A DNA stretch of 17,265 nt from JACZUI01 sp965216725 (GCA_965216725.1 CBDCGI010000011.1:1-17265), one strand, 5' to 3'. Shown: positions 1-8,508, counted from the stretch's first letter. Notes: generated from the sequence alone by a model not told the origin. Made by a program: numbers and translations.

Positions 1-2
1 AA

Positions 3-824
3 GGAACGCCAGACAAGGCCGGACGCGGAGGAACCGAGGAAGTCGACACCGCTATCGCTCAACTTGTATCCGAAGCAGTCGCCGGGGAAGGCATTGTCGA
101 CATCTACGCGGAAGCTGGGATCGAGAAACCCGAGCTGTCCATCCTCTCTGACGAGTTCCTTGACAAGCTGGTCCAGTCCGACAAGCCCAACCTGCAGGCC
201 GAACTCCTGAGACGGTTGCTAGAGGATCGAATTCGTACGCTCCGCCGGACCAACCTCGTCCAGTCGCGTCGGTTCTCAGAACTCCTCGAAGGAGCGATTA
301 ATCGATATCAAAACCGGGCATTGACGACGGCCGAGATAATTGCCGAACTCGTCAAGCTTGCCAAGGAGATGCGAGACATGGACACCAGGGAGGATGATCT
401 CGGGCTTTCTGAGGCGGAGGTCGCCTTCTACGACGCAGTTGTCCAAAACGACTCTGCTGTTCTGGAGCTCGGCGACGACGTTCTGAAGACCATCGCTCAC
501 GATCTCGTCGAAACAGTCCGTGAGAGCGCCACGATCGACTGGAATCTCAAGGAGTCGGTGCGTGCCGCCTTGAGAGCCAAGGTCCGGCGGCTACTCGCCA
601 AGTATGACTACCCGCCCGACAAGGAGGAGCGCGCCGTCGAGCTCGTCCTTGAACAGGCTGAGCTTTTTGCACTGGAGGCAGTGAGATTGGACGTGAGGCC
701 TTCGAACCGTCGAGTTACAGGAAAGGATTCGAGCGGCGATGAGGGTTCGACATGTCTCCATCAGGAACTTCCGAGGGATCAAAGCCCTCGACTGGCCTGT
801 ACCAGAGCGGGCTCGTCTGTCTGA
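3..824 (+). CDS. hsdR: Type I restriction enzyme R subunit, C-terminal fragment
   Basis: The frame is open from the left edge, so the N-terminal nuclease and helicase domains lie outside the window. What is visible is the helical C-terminal region of HsdR proteins (DUF3387 type), with motifs such as LEDRIRTLRRTNLVQSRRF, LVKLAKEMRD, ATIDWNLKESVRAALRAKV and KYDYPPDKEERAVELVLEQA. HsdR is the ATP-dependent motor and nuclease of a type I restriction-modification complex with HsdM and HsdS, which must be upstream if present. The family normally ends just after the EQAELFA stretch. Here the frame runs on for about 45 unrelated residues (from about 684 to 824) into the next gene. Removing one G of the GG at 677-678 would place a TGA at 682-684 and give a family-like end, so the tail is probably a frameshift product. 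The family call is firm; the true end is uncertain. Confidence 0.88.
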   Translation, partial: GTPDKAGRGGTEEVDTAIAQLVSEAVAGEGIVDIYAEAGIEKPELSILSDEFLDKLVQSDKPNLQAELLRRLLEDRIRTLRRTNLVQSRRFSELLEGAINRYQNRALTTAEIIAELVKLAKEMRDMDTREDDLGLSEAEVAFYDAVVQNDSAVLELGDDVLKTIAHDLVETVRESATIDWNLKESVRAALRAKVRRLLAKYDYPPDKEERAVELVLEQAELFALEAVRLDVRPSNRRVTGKDSSGDEGSTCLHQELPRDQSPRLACTRAGSSV

Positions 825-2529
825 TAGGGCCTGGAGACGTCGGCAAGTCCTCGATTCTTGACGCTATCGACTTTGCTCTGGGGCCCAGATGGAGACTCGA
901 CCTGACTGATGTCGACTTCTTCAACTGTGATCCGTCGAATGAGATTCGTGTCGAAGTCACGGTCACAGATCTGTCGAAGCAACTCGTTCGCTCGGACCTC
1001 GAGAGCTATATCCGCGGGGTCAAGGCAGACGGGGACCGTCGTTGACGAGCCTGAGGACGGCACCGAGCCTGCGCTGACCGTGCGGTTCACGGTTGATGCG
1101 TCGCTGGAGCCAGAGTGGCATCTTGTCAAGGATGCATTGCCGGATCCACGACCCGTTCGATCAGGCGTGCGCGCGCGGTTTTGGTCTTTATCGCATCGAT
1201 GATCGACTCGACGCGAACCTCAGGTGGGCTCGAGGTTCAGCTCTCGTGGCTCTGGCCGGAGACGAAGGCATCGCAGAGACTCTTGCAGATGCTCAGCGCA
1301 GTGCCCGGCTGGCCGTGTTCGCCTCCGACAACGACAAACTGCGCGATAGTGCAAGACAGGCCGGAAGCGCCGCGCGCGACCTAGGAAGTGCGTCCTTTGA
1401 CGATGCGCGGGCGGGCCTAGATCCATCTGGTCTGACTCGGGGAGCAGGCTTGGTCCTTCATGATGGCGAGGTTCCTGCAACGCGCCTGGGCCTGGGTTCC
1501 AAGCGCCTCGCGGGTGCCTCGTTCCAGCTCGCGGCATCGGACGGGGCTTCCATACTGCTGATTGATGAAGTTGAAGGTGGCCTTGAAACCTCACCGACTG
1601 GTCCACCTGCTGCGCCGCCTACGGGAACGCGCGGAGCAAGGTCAGGGTCAGGTCATTCTCACCACTCACGCCCCGCTAGTGATTACGGAACTCCGGGCCG
1701 AGGAGCTCTTCGTCCTCAGGATGGATGAGTCGGGGCACTCACGTAGGGCAAGTACCGACCGACATTGAAGAGTTCCGCGCCTCCGATATTCAGCGAACCG
1801 TCAGGTCGGCCCCGTCAGCCCTGCTCGCCAGGCGAGTCGTGGTAACCGAGGGGAAGACTGAGCTCGGTGTCTGTAGGGCATTGGTCGAACACTGGGATTC
1901 CACATCGTCAACCCCGATGCCCGTGGTGGGAACCGCGTTCGCGCTGGGCGGGGGAAGCGATGCCCCGAGACGTGCTCAATGTCTGGCTGCACTGGGTTAT
2001 CCGACAGCGCTCCTGATTGATGACGACCTAGGATAGAGACGGTGACGCCGCCAGCTTTGCCGAAGCGGTGAAGAAGGCGCAGGACGCCGGGGTGGTCGTT
2101 GTTCAGTGTGATCAAGGCCTCTCCCTCGAAAGGCAGCTGGCAGCGGACCTTCCGCTCGATGCGCTCGGCGAAGTCGTGATGCTCGCTGTTGATCTGAACG
2201 ACACAAGTGACCCGGAGTCGTCGGTATCGGACGCGATCTCGTCCCAGCTGCCTGACGATGCCCGGCTAGAGACGCTCGATAGCTCGGAGTGGCCGGGATT
2301 GGACATGTCATTGGATGATGTGCGAGTGGCGATCGGTCGAGCTTCAACAAAGGGGCGCTGGTTCAAGCAGGAGGGAGCTGGTCGGAGGCTGGGCGAAATC
2401 GTGGTTTCGCACCTGGACCAAATCACCGAGACCAAGCTCGGGATCATGATTCGAGAGCTGGCCGACTTCGGTCTTGATCGAGCGGAACACATCGAGGATG
2501 TAGGCGATGATGGCGGCACTATCGAATGA
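739..2529 (+). pseudogene. gajA: Gabija nuclease GajA-like (OLD ATPase plus TOPRIM), frameshifted
   Basis: The protein is readable only by joining pieces from all three forward frames. From ATG 739 the start reads MRVRHVSIRNFRGIKALDW, typical of OLD-family ATPases. After one shift comes the Walker A stretch GPGDVGKSS. Later come a signature-like GLGSKRLAGASFQL, Walker B LLIDEVEGGLE, an H-loop LTTHAPLV, then a TOPRIM domain with VVTEGKTEL and LIDDD. The pieces join if one base is skipped in runs at about 809-811 (G), 1031-1034 (G), 1179-1182 (T), 1586-1588 (A), 1732-1735 (G) and 2031-2032 (G). All six are +1 shifts. The restored protein is about 594 residues, close to known GajA. GajA is an ATP-controlled DNA nickase acting with GajB in anti-phage defence. 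The adjacent UvrD-like helicase is what favours Gabija over other OLD proteins. Either a pseudogene or consensus errors. Confidence 0.82.
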
Positions 2530-3919
2530 CCTTCGAGCGAGTGCTGAGCTCGTCGTCGCGGCGACCGGCGCCTCCGTAGAGCTAGAGGCTGGCGCAGGCA
2601 AGACGGAGTTGGTGGCCGCCGCCGCCGCAGTGGCTGCAGCGTCCGGTCGTCGTACTCTCATTCTTACCCACACGCATGCTGGTGCTGACACAATCCGGCG
2701 GCGTCTACGGCGATTCGATGTCCCATCGACCTCCCAAACGGTCACAACCATCGACTCTTGGGCCCGCCGCTTGGGACTGTCATTCCCATCGCTCGCCACG
2801 TACGACGAGTCCGACGAGATCGACTGGCGAGCGGTCCGCACAGCGGCTCGAAGGGGTTTGGCAGCCGAGAATCTCAAGTGGGTCTTCGGTCTGGGTTACG
2901 ACCTTTTGATCGTCGACGAGTACCAGGACTGCAACGAGGACCAACACAAGATCGTCCTCCTGCTGGCTTCCCTGATGCCAACTGTCGTCTTCGGTGATCC
3001 CCTTCAGGCGATCTACGACTTCGATGACGATCTCGTGAGTTGGTCCGATGTGCTTAAGGCATTTCCACCCATCGATGTGCCCTCAGAGCCTTGGAGGTGG
3101 AAGACCACGAATCCCGCTCTCGGCAGCTTCCTTGGCGACGCGCGGAGCGCTCTCCTCGGAGGCGGTTCTGTCGATCTCGGTCACTCTGCAATCACATTCC
3201 TGCCGAATACCACGGCAAATCAGAACACCGCCATCTGGGATGCGCTCCGCCGAAACGGTTCATTGATCGTTCTCCGGAGGTTCCCCGCCGAGTGCGAGAC
3301 AATCGCCCGTCGATTCGGTGGCCGATTGGGTGTGATGGAAGAGATGGAGGCACGCGTCCTCAGGGCCCTTGCAGTCACTGTGGATCTTGGCGGCACGGAC
3401 GCTGCGGCCGGTGTCCTGAGGTTTGCTCGCTCATCGCTGACGGGACTCGCCAACTCGAAGTCCAAGCTTGACGCACTTGAGGGCGGTGCCTTCCCGGGAT
3501 TCAGGTCCAGCTCGGCACTGGGGCCGGCTCATGGTCGCGCTGCAGGATGTGGCGACTGATGCCTCTCCGTTGAGCGTTGAATCTGCCTTGCTAGCGGCCG
3601 AATCTGTCGGCGATGCCTTGATACGCCGAGAGGCGTGGAGCGAAGCCAAGCGCGCGTGCAGAAGATGGTCAGATGGCGACGCCGAATCAATGGCGGCAGC
3701 CGTTGCCCTCGTCAGAGACAGAACCCGAATAATCGGTCGGCGTATTGGAGTCGAGCACTGCGTCACGCGTCGTGCTCGTGAAGGGTGCAGGAGTTTGATG
3801 AGTGCATCGTGATTGGGGCCGACGATCTCAATGCAAGAGAGCTCTATGTCGCGATGTCGCGACCCTCCCGACGGTTGACGGTCTTGGCTCAGTCCCCGAT
3901 TGTGTCCCCCGACCGATAA
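2507..3919 (+). pseudogene. gajB: Gabija helicase GajB-like (UvrD/Rep family), frameshifted
   Basis: The first 330 or so residues are intact from ATG 2507 (a second ATG is at 2510). They show motif I ELEAGAGKTEL near residues 25-35, motif II LLIVDEYQD near 133-141 and motif III VFGDPLQAIYDF near 161-172. The rest is spread over other frames: MVALQDVATD and neighbours (about 3525-3745), STASRVVLVKG (about 3755-3788), then FDECIVIGADDL and the motif VI region ARELYVAMSRPSRR, ending at TAA 3917-3919. One-base skips at about 3520-3525, 3747-3748 and 3790-3791, all +1, restore one protein of about 469 residues, the usual GajB size. The start overlaps the end of gajA by 23 bases, suggesting coupled translation. 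GajB is thought to sense DNA ends or unwinding products and activate GajA. Family call strong; functional state unresolved. Confidence 0.82.
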
Positions 3920-3947
3920 GCGGCCAGCCTACGAGAGGAACGCAGGA

Positions 3948-4254
3948 ATGGAGTTCAGGGAGATCACGATTCAAGTCCCCGCCGCACGATGAGGGACAGC
4001 AGGCAGAGGTCCTCTGGTACGGCGCCACAGTCGATGACAAGTATGCGTACGGCCTCAGGTTGCTCGACGATGTCTCTACCGCCGACACCTGGCTAGGCCG
4101 ACAAGCCGTTTTGTGGTTGCCCGATGGAGCTACATCGGTGATCGGGACAGTTGCCGCGGCGGGTAATGACTACGACGATGACCTCGTCACGTCCGCTGCT
4201 TGCTGGCTTGTCGTGACGGAAGACCAAGTTCGCACTGACGCCAACCCGGACTGA
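3948..4254 (+). pseudogene. Small unknown protein downstream of gajB, one frameshift
   Basis: ATG 3948 follows the gajB stop by 28 bases, with an AGGA-type ribosome site just upstream. It reads MEFREITIQV and then hits a stop unless one C of the run at 3977-3980 is skipped. With that +1 correction the frame continues through EVLWYGATVDDKYAYGLRLL and VLWLPDGATSVIGTVAAAG to TGA 4252-4254, giving about 101 residues. The protein is acidic and soluble-looking, without membrane segments or a motif I recognise. Six bases separate it from the next gene, so it belongs to the same operon as the Gabija pair. Function unknown; it could be an accessory or regulatory partner of the defence genes. Confidence 0.5.
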
Positions 4255-4260
4255 AACAGG

Positions 4261-5009
4261 ATGCCTCTCACTCAGCGCACTCATGCCGAACTGATCAGGG
4301 CCGCGGAGTCCGCCTACACACACGATGATCTCGGACTCGTGTTCATGCGGCTCGGCATCGGTGATGATCCGGGCGTTGCGCGGGTACCCAACCGATCCAA
4401 GGTCAGGCGACTGACACGCGCCATCCAAATCCTCGCCGAGGACGATCGGGTCATCGATCTAGTGAAGGAGCTCCTCGAGGGGGAGGTACGAAGGCCGCAT
4501 CACGGACCGAGGCTACGCAACCGCTCATCTGCTACGACTTGTGGAATCTCTGCGTACCGATGGATTCGACATTGTGGATGGACGGGTTGTTGCGACAAGC
4601 CCGGCGCCTTCCGCTTTGGCCCCGCAGATCTCTCAGCTCCACCGTGACCTCGATGCTAGGGGACTCGGAGTGGTTCTCCGTCACTACGAACAGGCCGTCG
4701 ATGCGTTTGTGGACGGCAATCTTGAGGCGAGCAATGGCCAGTTGCGTTCAGCCCTCGAAGCTGGTATTGCTAGATCTCTGCGAAATGGTGACAGGGCAAC
4801 GGCCAAGCAGCCCCAGGGGGGCAGTCGACCGCCTCAGGAATGCGGAGGCTCTGGACGGCAGCGAAGCGGAGCTACTTAAGGGCCTTGTCGGTGTCAGCAA
4901 CGAGCGAGGGGGCACACCCAGGACTTAGCCACGGCGAGGAGGCGCTCTTTCGCTTCACTTCACCACGGCCGCTATCCGCTACTTGCTCACGAGAATTCCG
5001 GAGGTCTAG
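4261..5009 (+). pseudogene. Abortive-infection/HEPN-like C-terminal protein, frameshifted
   Basis: From ATG 4261 the first 75 or so residues (MPLTQRTHAELIRAAESAYT and LVKELLEGE at the ends) look like a small all-helical adaptor domain. After a shift near 4491 the text continues GRITDRGYATAHLLRLVESL, then a central helical region with ISQLHRDLDARGLGVVLRHY and ASNGQLRSALEAGIARSL. Further shifts at the G runs 4816-4821 and 4908-4912 restore AVDRLRNAEALDGSEAELL and SNERGAHPGLSHGEEALFRF. A single missing base near 4956 then gives TTAAIRYLLTRIPEV and a TAG at 5007-5009. The restored length is about 248 residues. The ending with a charged NERGxHPGLS turn, followed by a terminal helix, resembles the C-terminal part of Abi-type proteins often seen in defence islands. 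No enzymatic activity can be assigned. It appears to be the last gene of the hsdR-Gabija run. Confidence 0.5.
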
Positions 5010-5105
5010 TCAGCTGGCGGCGATGGGTTCGCGTTCTGTCCTGCTAGGCCCACCCGCCAACTCCTCAGTTTTAGGCGGCCGCTACGCGCTGCCACACCTT
5101 CATCC

Positions 5106-5120
5106 CGTCGAGCGTGCTTA
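5106..5120 (+). repeat. Left arm of pre-insertion palindrome
   Basis: CGTCGAGCGTGCTTA pairs with the arm at 6382-6396 (14 of 15 positions). Without the insertion sequence and one copy of its target duplication, the arms would be 21 bases apart and form a hairpin at the end of the defence operon. No T run follows, so a classical intrinsic terminator is not evident; a transcription-end hairpin or a protein site are both possible. Confidence 0.65.
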
Positions 5121-5123
5121 GCG

Positions 5124-5138
5124 TCATCACTGTCTTGT
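5124..5138 (+). repeat. Target site duplication, left copy
   Basis: TCATCACTGTCTTGT is repeated exactly at 6364-6378, directly abutting the outer ends of the terminal inverted repeats. A perfect 15-bp duplication marks the insertion as recent and undisturbed. Confidence 0.9.
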
Positions 5139-5150
5139 TGTGATGTCGCG
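5139..5150 (+). repeat. Left terminal inverted repeat of the insertion sequence
   Basis: TGTGATGTCGCG, an exact complement of the right end. A near copy, GGTGGTGTCGCG, occurs 25 bases further in (about 5164-5175), so the left end seems to carry a partial tandem duplication of its terminal motif. Confidence 0.85.
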
Positions 5151-5219
5151 GGACTTCGCGCGCGGTGGTGTCGCGCTCGCTTCGTGGACACTTTTGGTAT
5201 GGGACGGAGTGTCACTGCG

Positions 5220-6349
5220 ATGGATGTGAGGTTGGCTGCGACGGGTGGGTTGGGAGAACGTTTCGGGAGTTCTGCCGCCGGGAAGGGATTTCTAGGTCGA
5301 CGTTTTATAAGTGGCGTGCTCGTTACCGGTCGGAGGGGTTGTCGGGGTTGGAGGAGCGGTCTCGTGCTCCGAAGTCGGCTCGTCGGCGGATGGGCTCTGA
5401 TCTCGGAAGAGCGGATCGTTCGTCTCCGTAAACAGCTGGTGGAGGAGGGCCATGATGCAGGTCCGAGGTCGATCCACGGATACCTGTGTTGGGAGGGGTG
5501 GGATCCGGTGCCTTCAACTTCTTCGATCTGGCGTCTGCTGCGAGACAGTGGCCATATCTCTCCTCAGCCGAAGAAACGACCGAAATCGGCGTTGAAACGT
5601 TTCGTTTATGACCGCCCTAATGAGTGCTGGCAGATCGACGACACTCAGTGGAAGCTGGCTGATGGGTCGGTGGTAAGGATCATCGAGATCATTGATGACC
5701 ACTCCCGGCTGTGTGTGGCCTCGACAGCAGTGACCTCAGTGACCACCGGTATCGCCTGGCAGGTTTTTGTCGAAGCCGCCAGCAAATGGGGGCTTCCCGC
5801 CATGGTCCTATCCGACAATGGGCTCGCCTACAACGGTTCAAGACGCAACAAGAAAGTCCTCTTCGAAACCAACCTGCGCACTCTCGGTATCAACCCAGTC
5901 GGCTTCCACACCACTAAACCCGACCACCTGCGGGAAAGTGGAACGTTTCCACAGACCACCAAAAAATGGTTAGACAAACAACCCCTGGCCGCCAACCTCG
6001 AACAACTCAACCACCAGCTCCAACAATTCACCGACTACTACAACCATCAGCGGCCCCACTGGTCACTCCAAAACCAGACACCAGCCCACATCCACCAAGC
6101 CACACCAGCCGCCAGACCCGCCAACCAGCCCACCACCACCCAAACCGGATAGTCCACGGCAAAGTCGCAGTCGACGGAACCGTCTGGGCACGCCCCTACC
6201 GGATCGCAGTCGGAAGAACCCACGCGGACAACCCACCACCACCATCATCGACGGCAGCCACGGCTACATATTCACCAACAACACCCTCCTCAGACACCTC
6301 ACCCTCGACCCAACCCGACAAACACCAACCCTTAGGGTGTCCACGATGA
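5220..6349 (+). pseudogene. IS481-family transposase, frameshifted
   Basis: ATG 5220 begins MDVRLAATGG. Two +1 shifts near 5252-5254 and 5265-5267 lead into the helix-turn-helix stretch EFCRREGISRSTFYKWRARY and LEERSRAPKS. A +1 shift near 5405 restores EERIVRLRKQLVEEGHDAGP. The catalytic core follows: QIDDTQW (first Asp), VLSDNGLAYNG (second Asp) and CGKVERFH (Glu). The Glu motif lies in a different frame because of shifts near 5916 and 5950. After a stop at 6150-6152 in the main frame, the C-terminal barrel-like extension (HGKVAVDGTVWARPYRIAVG, then LLRHLTLDPTR) is recovered by further shifts, and ends at TGA 6347-6349 just inside the right repeat. About 375 residues when restored. As written it cannot make active transposase, yet all motifs survive. 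Confidence 0.85.
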
Positions 6350-6351
6350 AG

Positions 6352-6363
6352 CGCGACATCACA
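6352..6363 (-). repeat. Right terminal inverted repeat of the insertion sequence
   Basis: The minus strand reads TGTGATGTCGCG, identical to the left end over 12 bases. Confidence 0.85.
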
Positions 6364-6378
6364 TCATCACTGTCTTGT
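6364..6378 (+). repeat. Target site duplication, right copy
   Basis: TCATCACTGTCTTGT, identical to 5124-5138. Confidence 0.9.
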
Positions 6379-6381
6379 CAT

Positions 6382-6396
6382 TAAGCACACTCGACG
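6382..6396 (+). repeat. Right arm of pre-insertion palindrome
   Basis: TAAGCACACTCGACG, the complement of 5106-5120 with one mismatch. The insertion sequence separated the two arms. Confidence 0.65.
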
Positions 6397-6468
6397 AGAT
6401 GGGGACGAGGGTTGGGGGCGCGGTGGGGTCGGGAATCCCGGAAGCGTCGTTAACGTTGGTGCCACACG

Positions 6469-7447
6469 ATGGGCGCGATCAAAGACCTGGTACAGCTTGG
6501 CTTCCCCTGGGATCGACCACTATCCGGCGGGCAATGACCAGTTGGGCCCGGTGAAGCCGCTGCATGGGCGAAATCTCGGATCGGATTTCTCATACCACGA
6601 TGGCTGGAGCATGTACCACGGCGTCACCATCCCTGGCTTTCCCCAACATCCGCACCGCGGCTTCGAGACGGTGACCGTTGTGCGGCGGGGTTACGTCGAC
6701 CACTCCGACTCGCTGGGCGCCACTGCCCGTTACGGCGAAGGCGACGTCCAGTGGCTGACAACCGGCAGCGGCATCATGCACTCAGAGATGTTTCCGCTCC
6801 TCAGTCCGGAAAGAGACAACCCGTTGGAGCTCTTCCAGATCTGGCTCAATCTTCCCCCGGAATCGAAGATGGTCGACGCCTACTTCGGAATGTTGTGGAG
6901 CGAGGACATACCGACCGTGTCTCCGGCGCCAGGCGTGTCTATCGATGTGATCGCCGGACAGCTCGGTCGGTCCACGCCACCTTCGCCTCCGCCCGACTCA
7001 TGGGCCTCCCGTGCCGACACCGACTTTGCGATATGGCTGATTCGGGTTGGGAGCGGAGCGACTTACACACTTCCCCCGACTACGGCCGGGACAAATCGAA
7101 CTCTCTACTGCTTTCTCGGAGACGATCTCAGCATCGACGGTTCCACGGTCGAGTCCGACGTGGGCGCTCGCCTGGTTGGAGACCAAGCCGCAGTCATCGA
7201 GAATCGGGGCGGACCGGCGGAGTTCCTGCTACTTCAAGGACGTCCGATCGGAGCACCCGTTTTCCAGATGGGCCCATTCGTCATGAACACGCCCGAGGAG
7301 CTGCAGCAGGCTGTGCTCGATTACCAGAGAACTCAATTCGGCGGTTGGCCATGGTCACGGCCCGACCCGGTTCATGCCCGCGAGGAGGGCAGGTTCGCAC
7401 TCCACGCCGACGGCAAGGTCGAGCACCGCGACCGACAAAAGGTCTGA
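6469..7447 (+). CDS. Pirin-family cupin protein
   Basis: The body is clearly a pirin: GWSMYHGVTIPGFPQHPHRG, with the metal-binding His cluster HPHRGFETVT, then DVQWLTTGSGIMHSEMF with a further conserved His, and FQIWLNLP. A C-terminal cupin half carries the GRPIGAPVFQMGPFVMNTPEE motif. Pirins are Fe-binding bicupins; some act as quercetinases or redox-dependent regulators, and substrate cannot be told here. As written the main frame can start only at TTG 6497. ATG 6469 gives MGAIKDLVQLGFPW, which matches family N-termini, but joins the body only if one G of 6509-6511 is skipped. Even then about a dozen residues usual between GFPW and the YPAGN motif are missing. The permease gene starts 38 bases downstream. 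Confidence 0.85.
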
Positions 7448-7485
7448 TCGAACTCACGTCACCCCCTGACACCTAATCTCGGTCT

Positions 7486-8277
7486 GTGTCTAACTCTTCC
7501 CCGGCCCGGCCGTTGAGACTGGTCCTGATTGGGCTCGCAGCCGGCGTCGTCGGAGGCGGCTTGGGGGTCGGCGGCGGCATCATATTGGTGCCGCTGCTCT
7601 TGCTGGTCGGCTTCGACCGGCACCGGGCTCACGCCACGTCACTGGCGGCGATTGTGCTGATTGCGGTCTCCGGCACCGTCAGCTTCTCCTTGGATGGCGA
7701 GATAGATGTTGCCGTCGGGATCACGGTCGGTATCGGAGGCATCATCGGTTCAACTCTGGGGGCTTCCTTGATGCACCGAATGAGTGTGCGGAACCTGAGC
7801 TTCGTCTTCGGTGTGGTGCTTTTGGCTGCGGCGATACGAATGATCACCGGCGCAGACGCCCTTCAAGGGTCGGGAGGTCTCGCCGGGCTGGCGGAGTCCG
7901 CCATCTCGCTCGGTATAGGTGTCCTTGCTGGCTTGTTCGCAGGGGTTGCCGGGGTCGGGGGAGGAGTGGTGATTGTGCCGGCGACCGTGTTCTTCTTAGG
8001 TCTCAGCCAGCACGAGGCACAAGGAACCTCTCTGCTGGCGATCGTCCTCACCGCTATCGCGGGAACCGTTGTCAACTATCGAAACAATCGAGTCCGCCTG
8101 GAAGACGGACTCGTTGCGGGTTTTGGAGGGGTGGTCGGCTCGGTGGCCGGGTCCCGGATCGCACTCTCGTTGGAGGGAGAGACACTCTCGGTGGTGTTCG
8201 GGCTTCTCGTCTTGTTTGTTGCGATTCGGACGCTCTATCGAGCGTTTCGCGTGCCTCAGCCAGTATCCGCGGACTGA
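7486..8277 (+). CDS. TauE/SafE-family sulfite/anion exporter-like permease
   Basis: A 263-residue multi-pass membrane protein starting at GTG 7486. It shows the internal duplication typical of the family: VVGGGLGVGGGIILVPLLLL with HATSLAAIVLIAVSGT in the first half, and FAGVAGVGGGVVIVPATVFF with QGTSLLAIVLTAIAGT in the second. About eight hydrophobic segments are visible. Family members move sulfite, sulfoacetate or related organosulfur anions across the inner membrane; the substrate here is unknown. It follows the pirin gene closely and may be cotranscribed. Its 3' end overlaps the convergent small membrane-protein gene by 22 bases. Confidence 0.85.
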   Translation: MSNSSPARPLRLVLIGLAAGVVGGGLGVGGGIILVPLLLLVGFDRHRAHATSLAAIVLIAVSGTVSFSLDGEIDVAVGITVGIGGIIGSTLGASLMHRMSVRNLSFVFGVVLLAAAIRMITGADALQGSGGLAGLAESAISLGIGVLAGLFAGVAGVGGGVVIVPATVFFLGLSQHEAQGTSLLAIVLTAIAGTVVNYRNNRVRLEDGLVAGFGGVVGSVAGSRIALSLEGETLSVVFGLLVLFVAIRTLYRAFRVPQPVSAD

Positions 8278-8496
8278 TCCTCGGCGGGCTCACCTGAATC
8301 CCGAGTGGAGGCCAACGCGGGCACCACGATCGCTACGCCGATGGCGAGCAGCACCGCTGGGCCAGAACCAGGCTCCGATGTCTCCGAGAAAGCTCCAAAC
8401 GTCTGAAGTGTCTTGAGGGATGAGGAACAGAAGCCCGATCCCTGTGACCACCAGACCCGAGAGAAACGAGACGACGTCAAACTTGTGTGTCTTCAC
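8256..8496 (-). CDS. Small membrane protein of the envelope-stress locus, one frameshift
   Basis: GTG 8496 follows the upstream PspC gene by 12 bases, with an AGGAAAGG ribosome site. It reads MKTHKFDVVSFLSGLVVTGI, a hydrophobic helix and a Trp-rich stretch DVWSFLGDIGAWFWP. Here the frame changes: skipping one C of the CCC run (near 8360-8363) continues into AVLLAIGVAIVVPALASTRD and an acidic tail, ending at TGA 8258-8256, about 79 residues. Two membrane helices with a short loop look like the small PspC/LiaF-associated membrane proteins found beside such systems. This is another +1 run expansion. Confidence 0.6.
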
Positions 8497-8508
8497 TTTG
8501 CACCTTTC

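Larger units (their letters stand above)
5139..6363 (+). mobile_element. IS481-type insertion sequence, 1,225 bp
   Basis: The element is bounded by perfect 12-bp inverted repeats, TGTGATGTCGCG at 5139-5150 and its complement at 6352-6363, and flanked by a 15-bp direct repeat. A second, inner inverted match CGTGGACAC (5183-5191, complement at 6337-6345) lies further in. It encodes one transposase with an HTH domain and an rve-type DDE core. Ends beginning TGT, a long duplication and a single-gene layout are consistent with the IS481 family. It sits between the defence genes and the pirin gene. Confidence 0.88.

Noticed and set aside
739..2529. PARIS or retron-associated OLD nuclease instead of GajA
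   Set aside because: ATPase and TOPRIM are in one protein and the overlapping partner is a UvrD-like helicase, which fits Gabija; no reverse transcriptase or separate AriA/AriB layout is seen.
739..3919. Programmed +1 frameshifting or a recoding system
   Set aside because: The shifts occur at many unrelated short runs in different gene families, including an insertion sequence, with no shared slippery motif or stimulatory structure.
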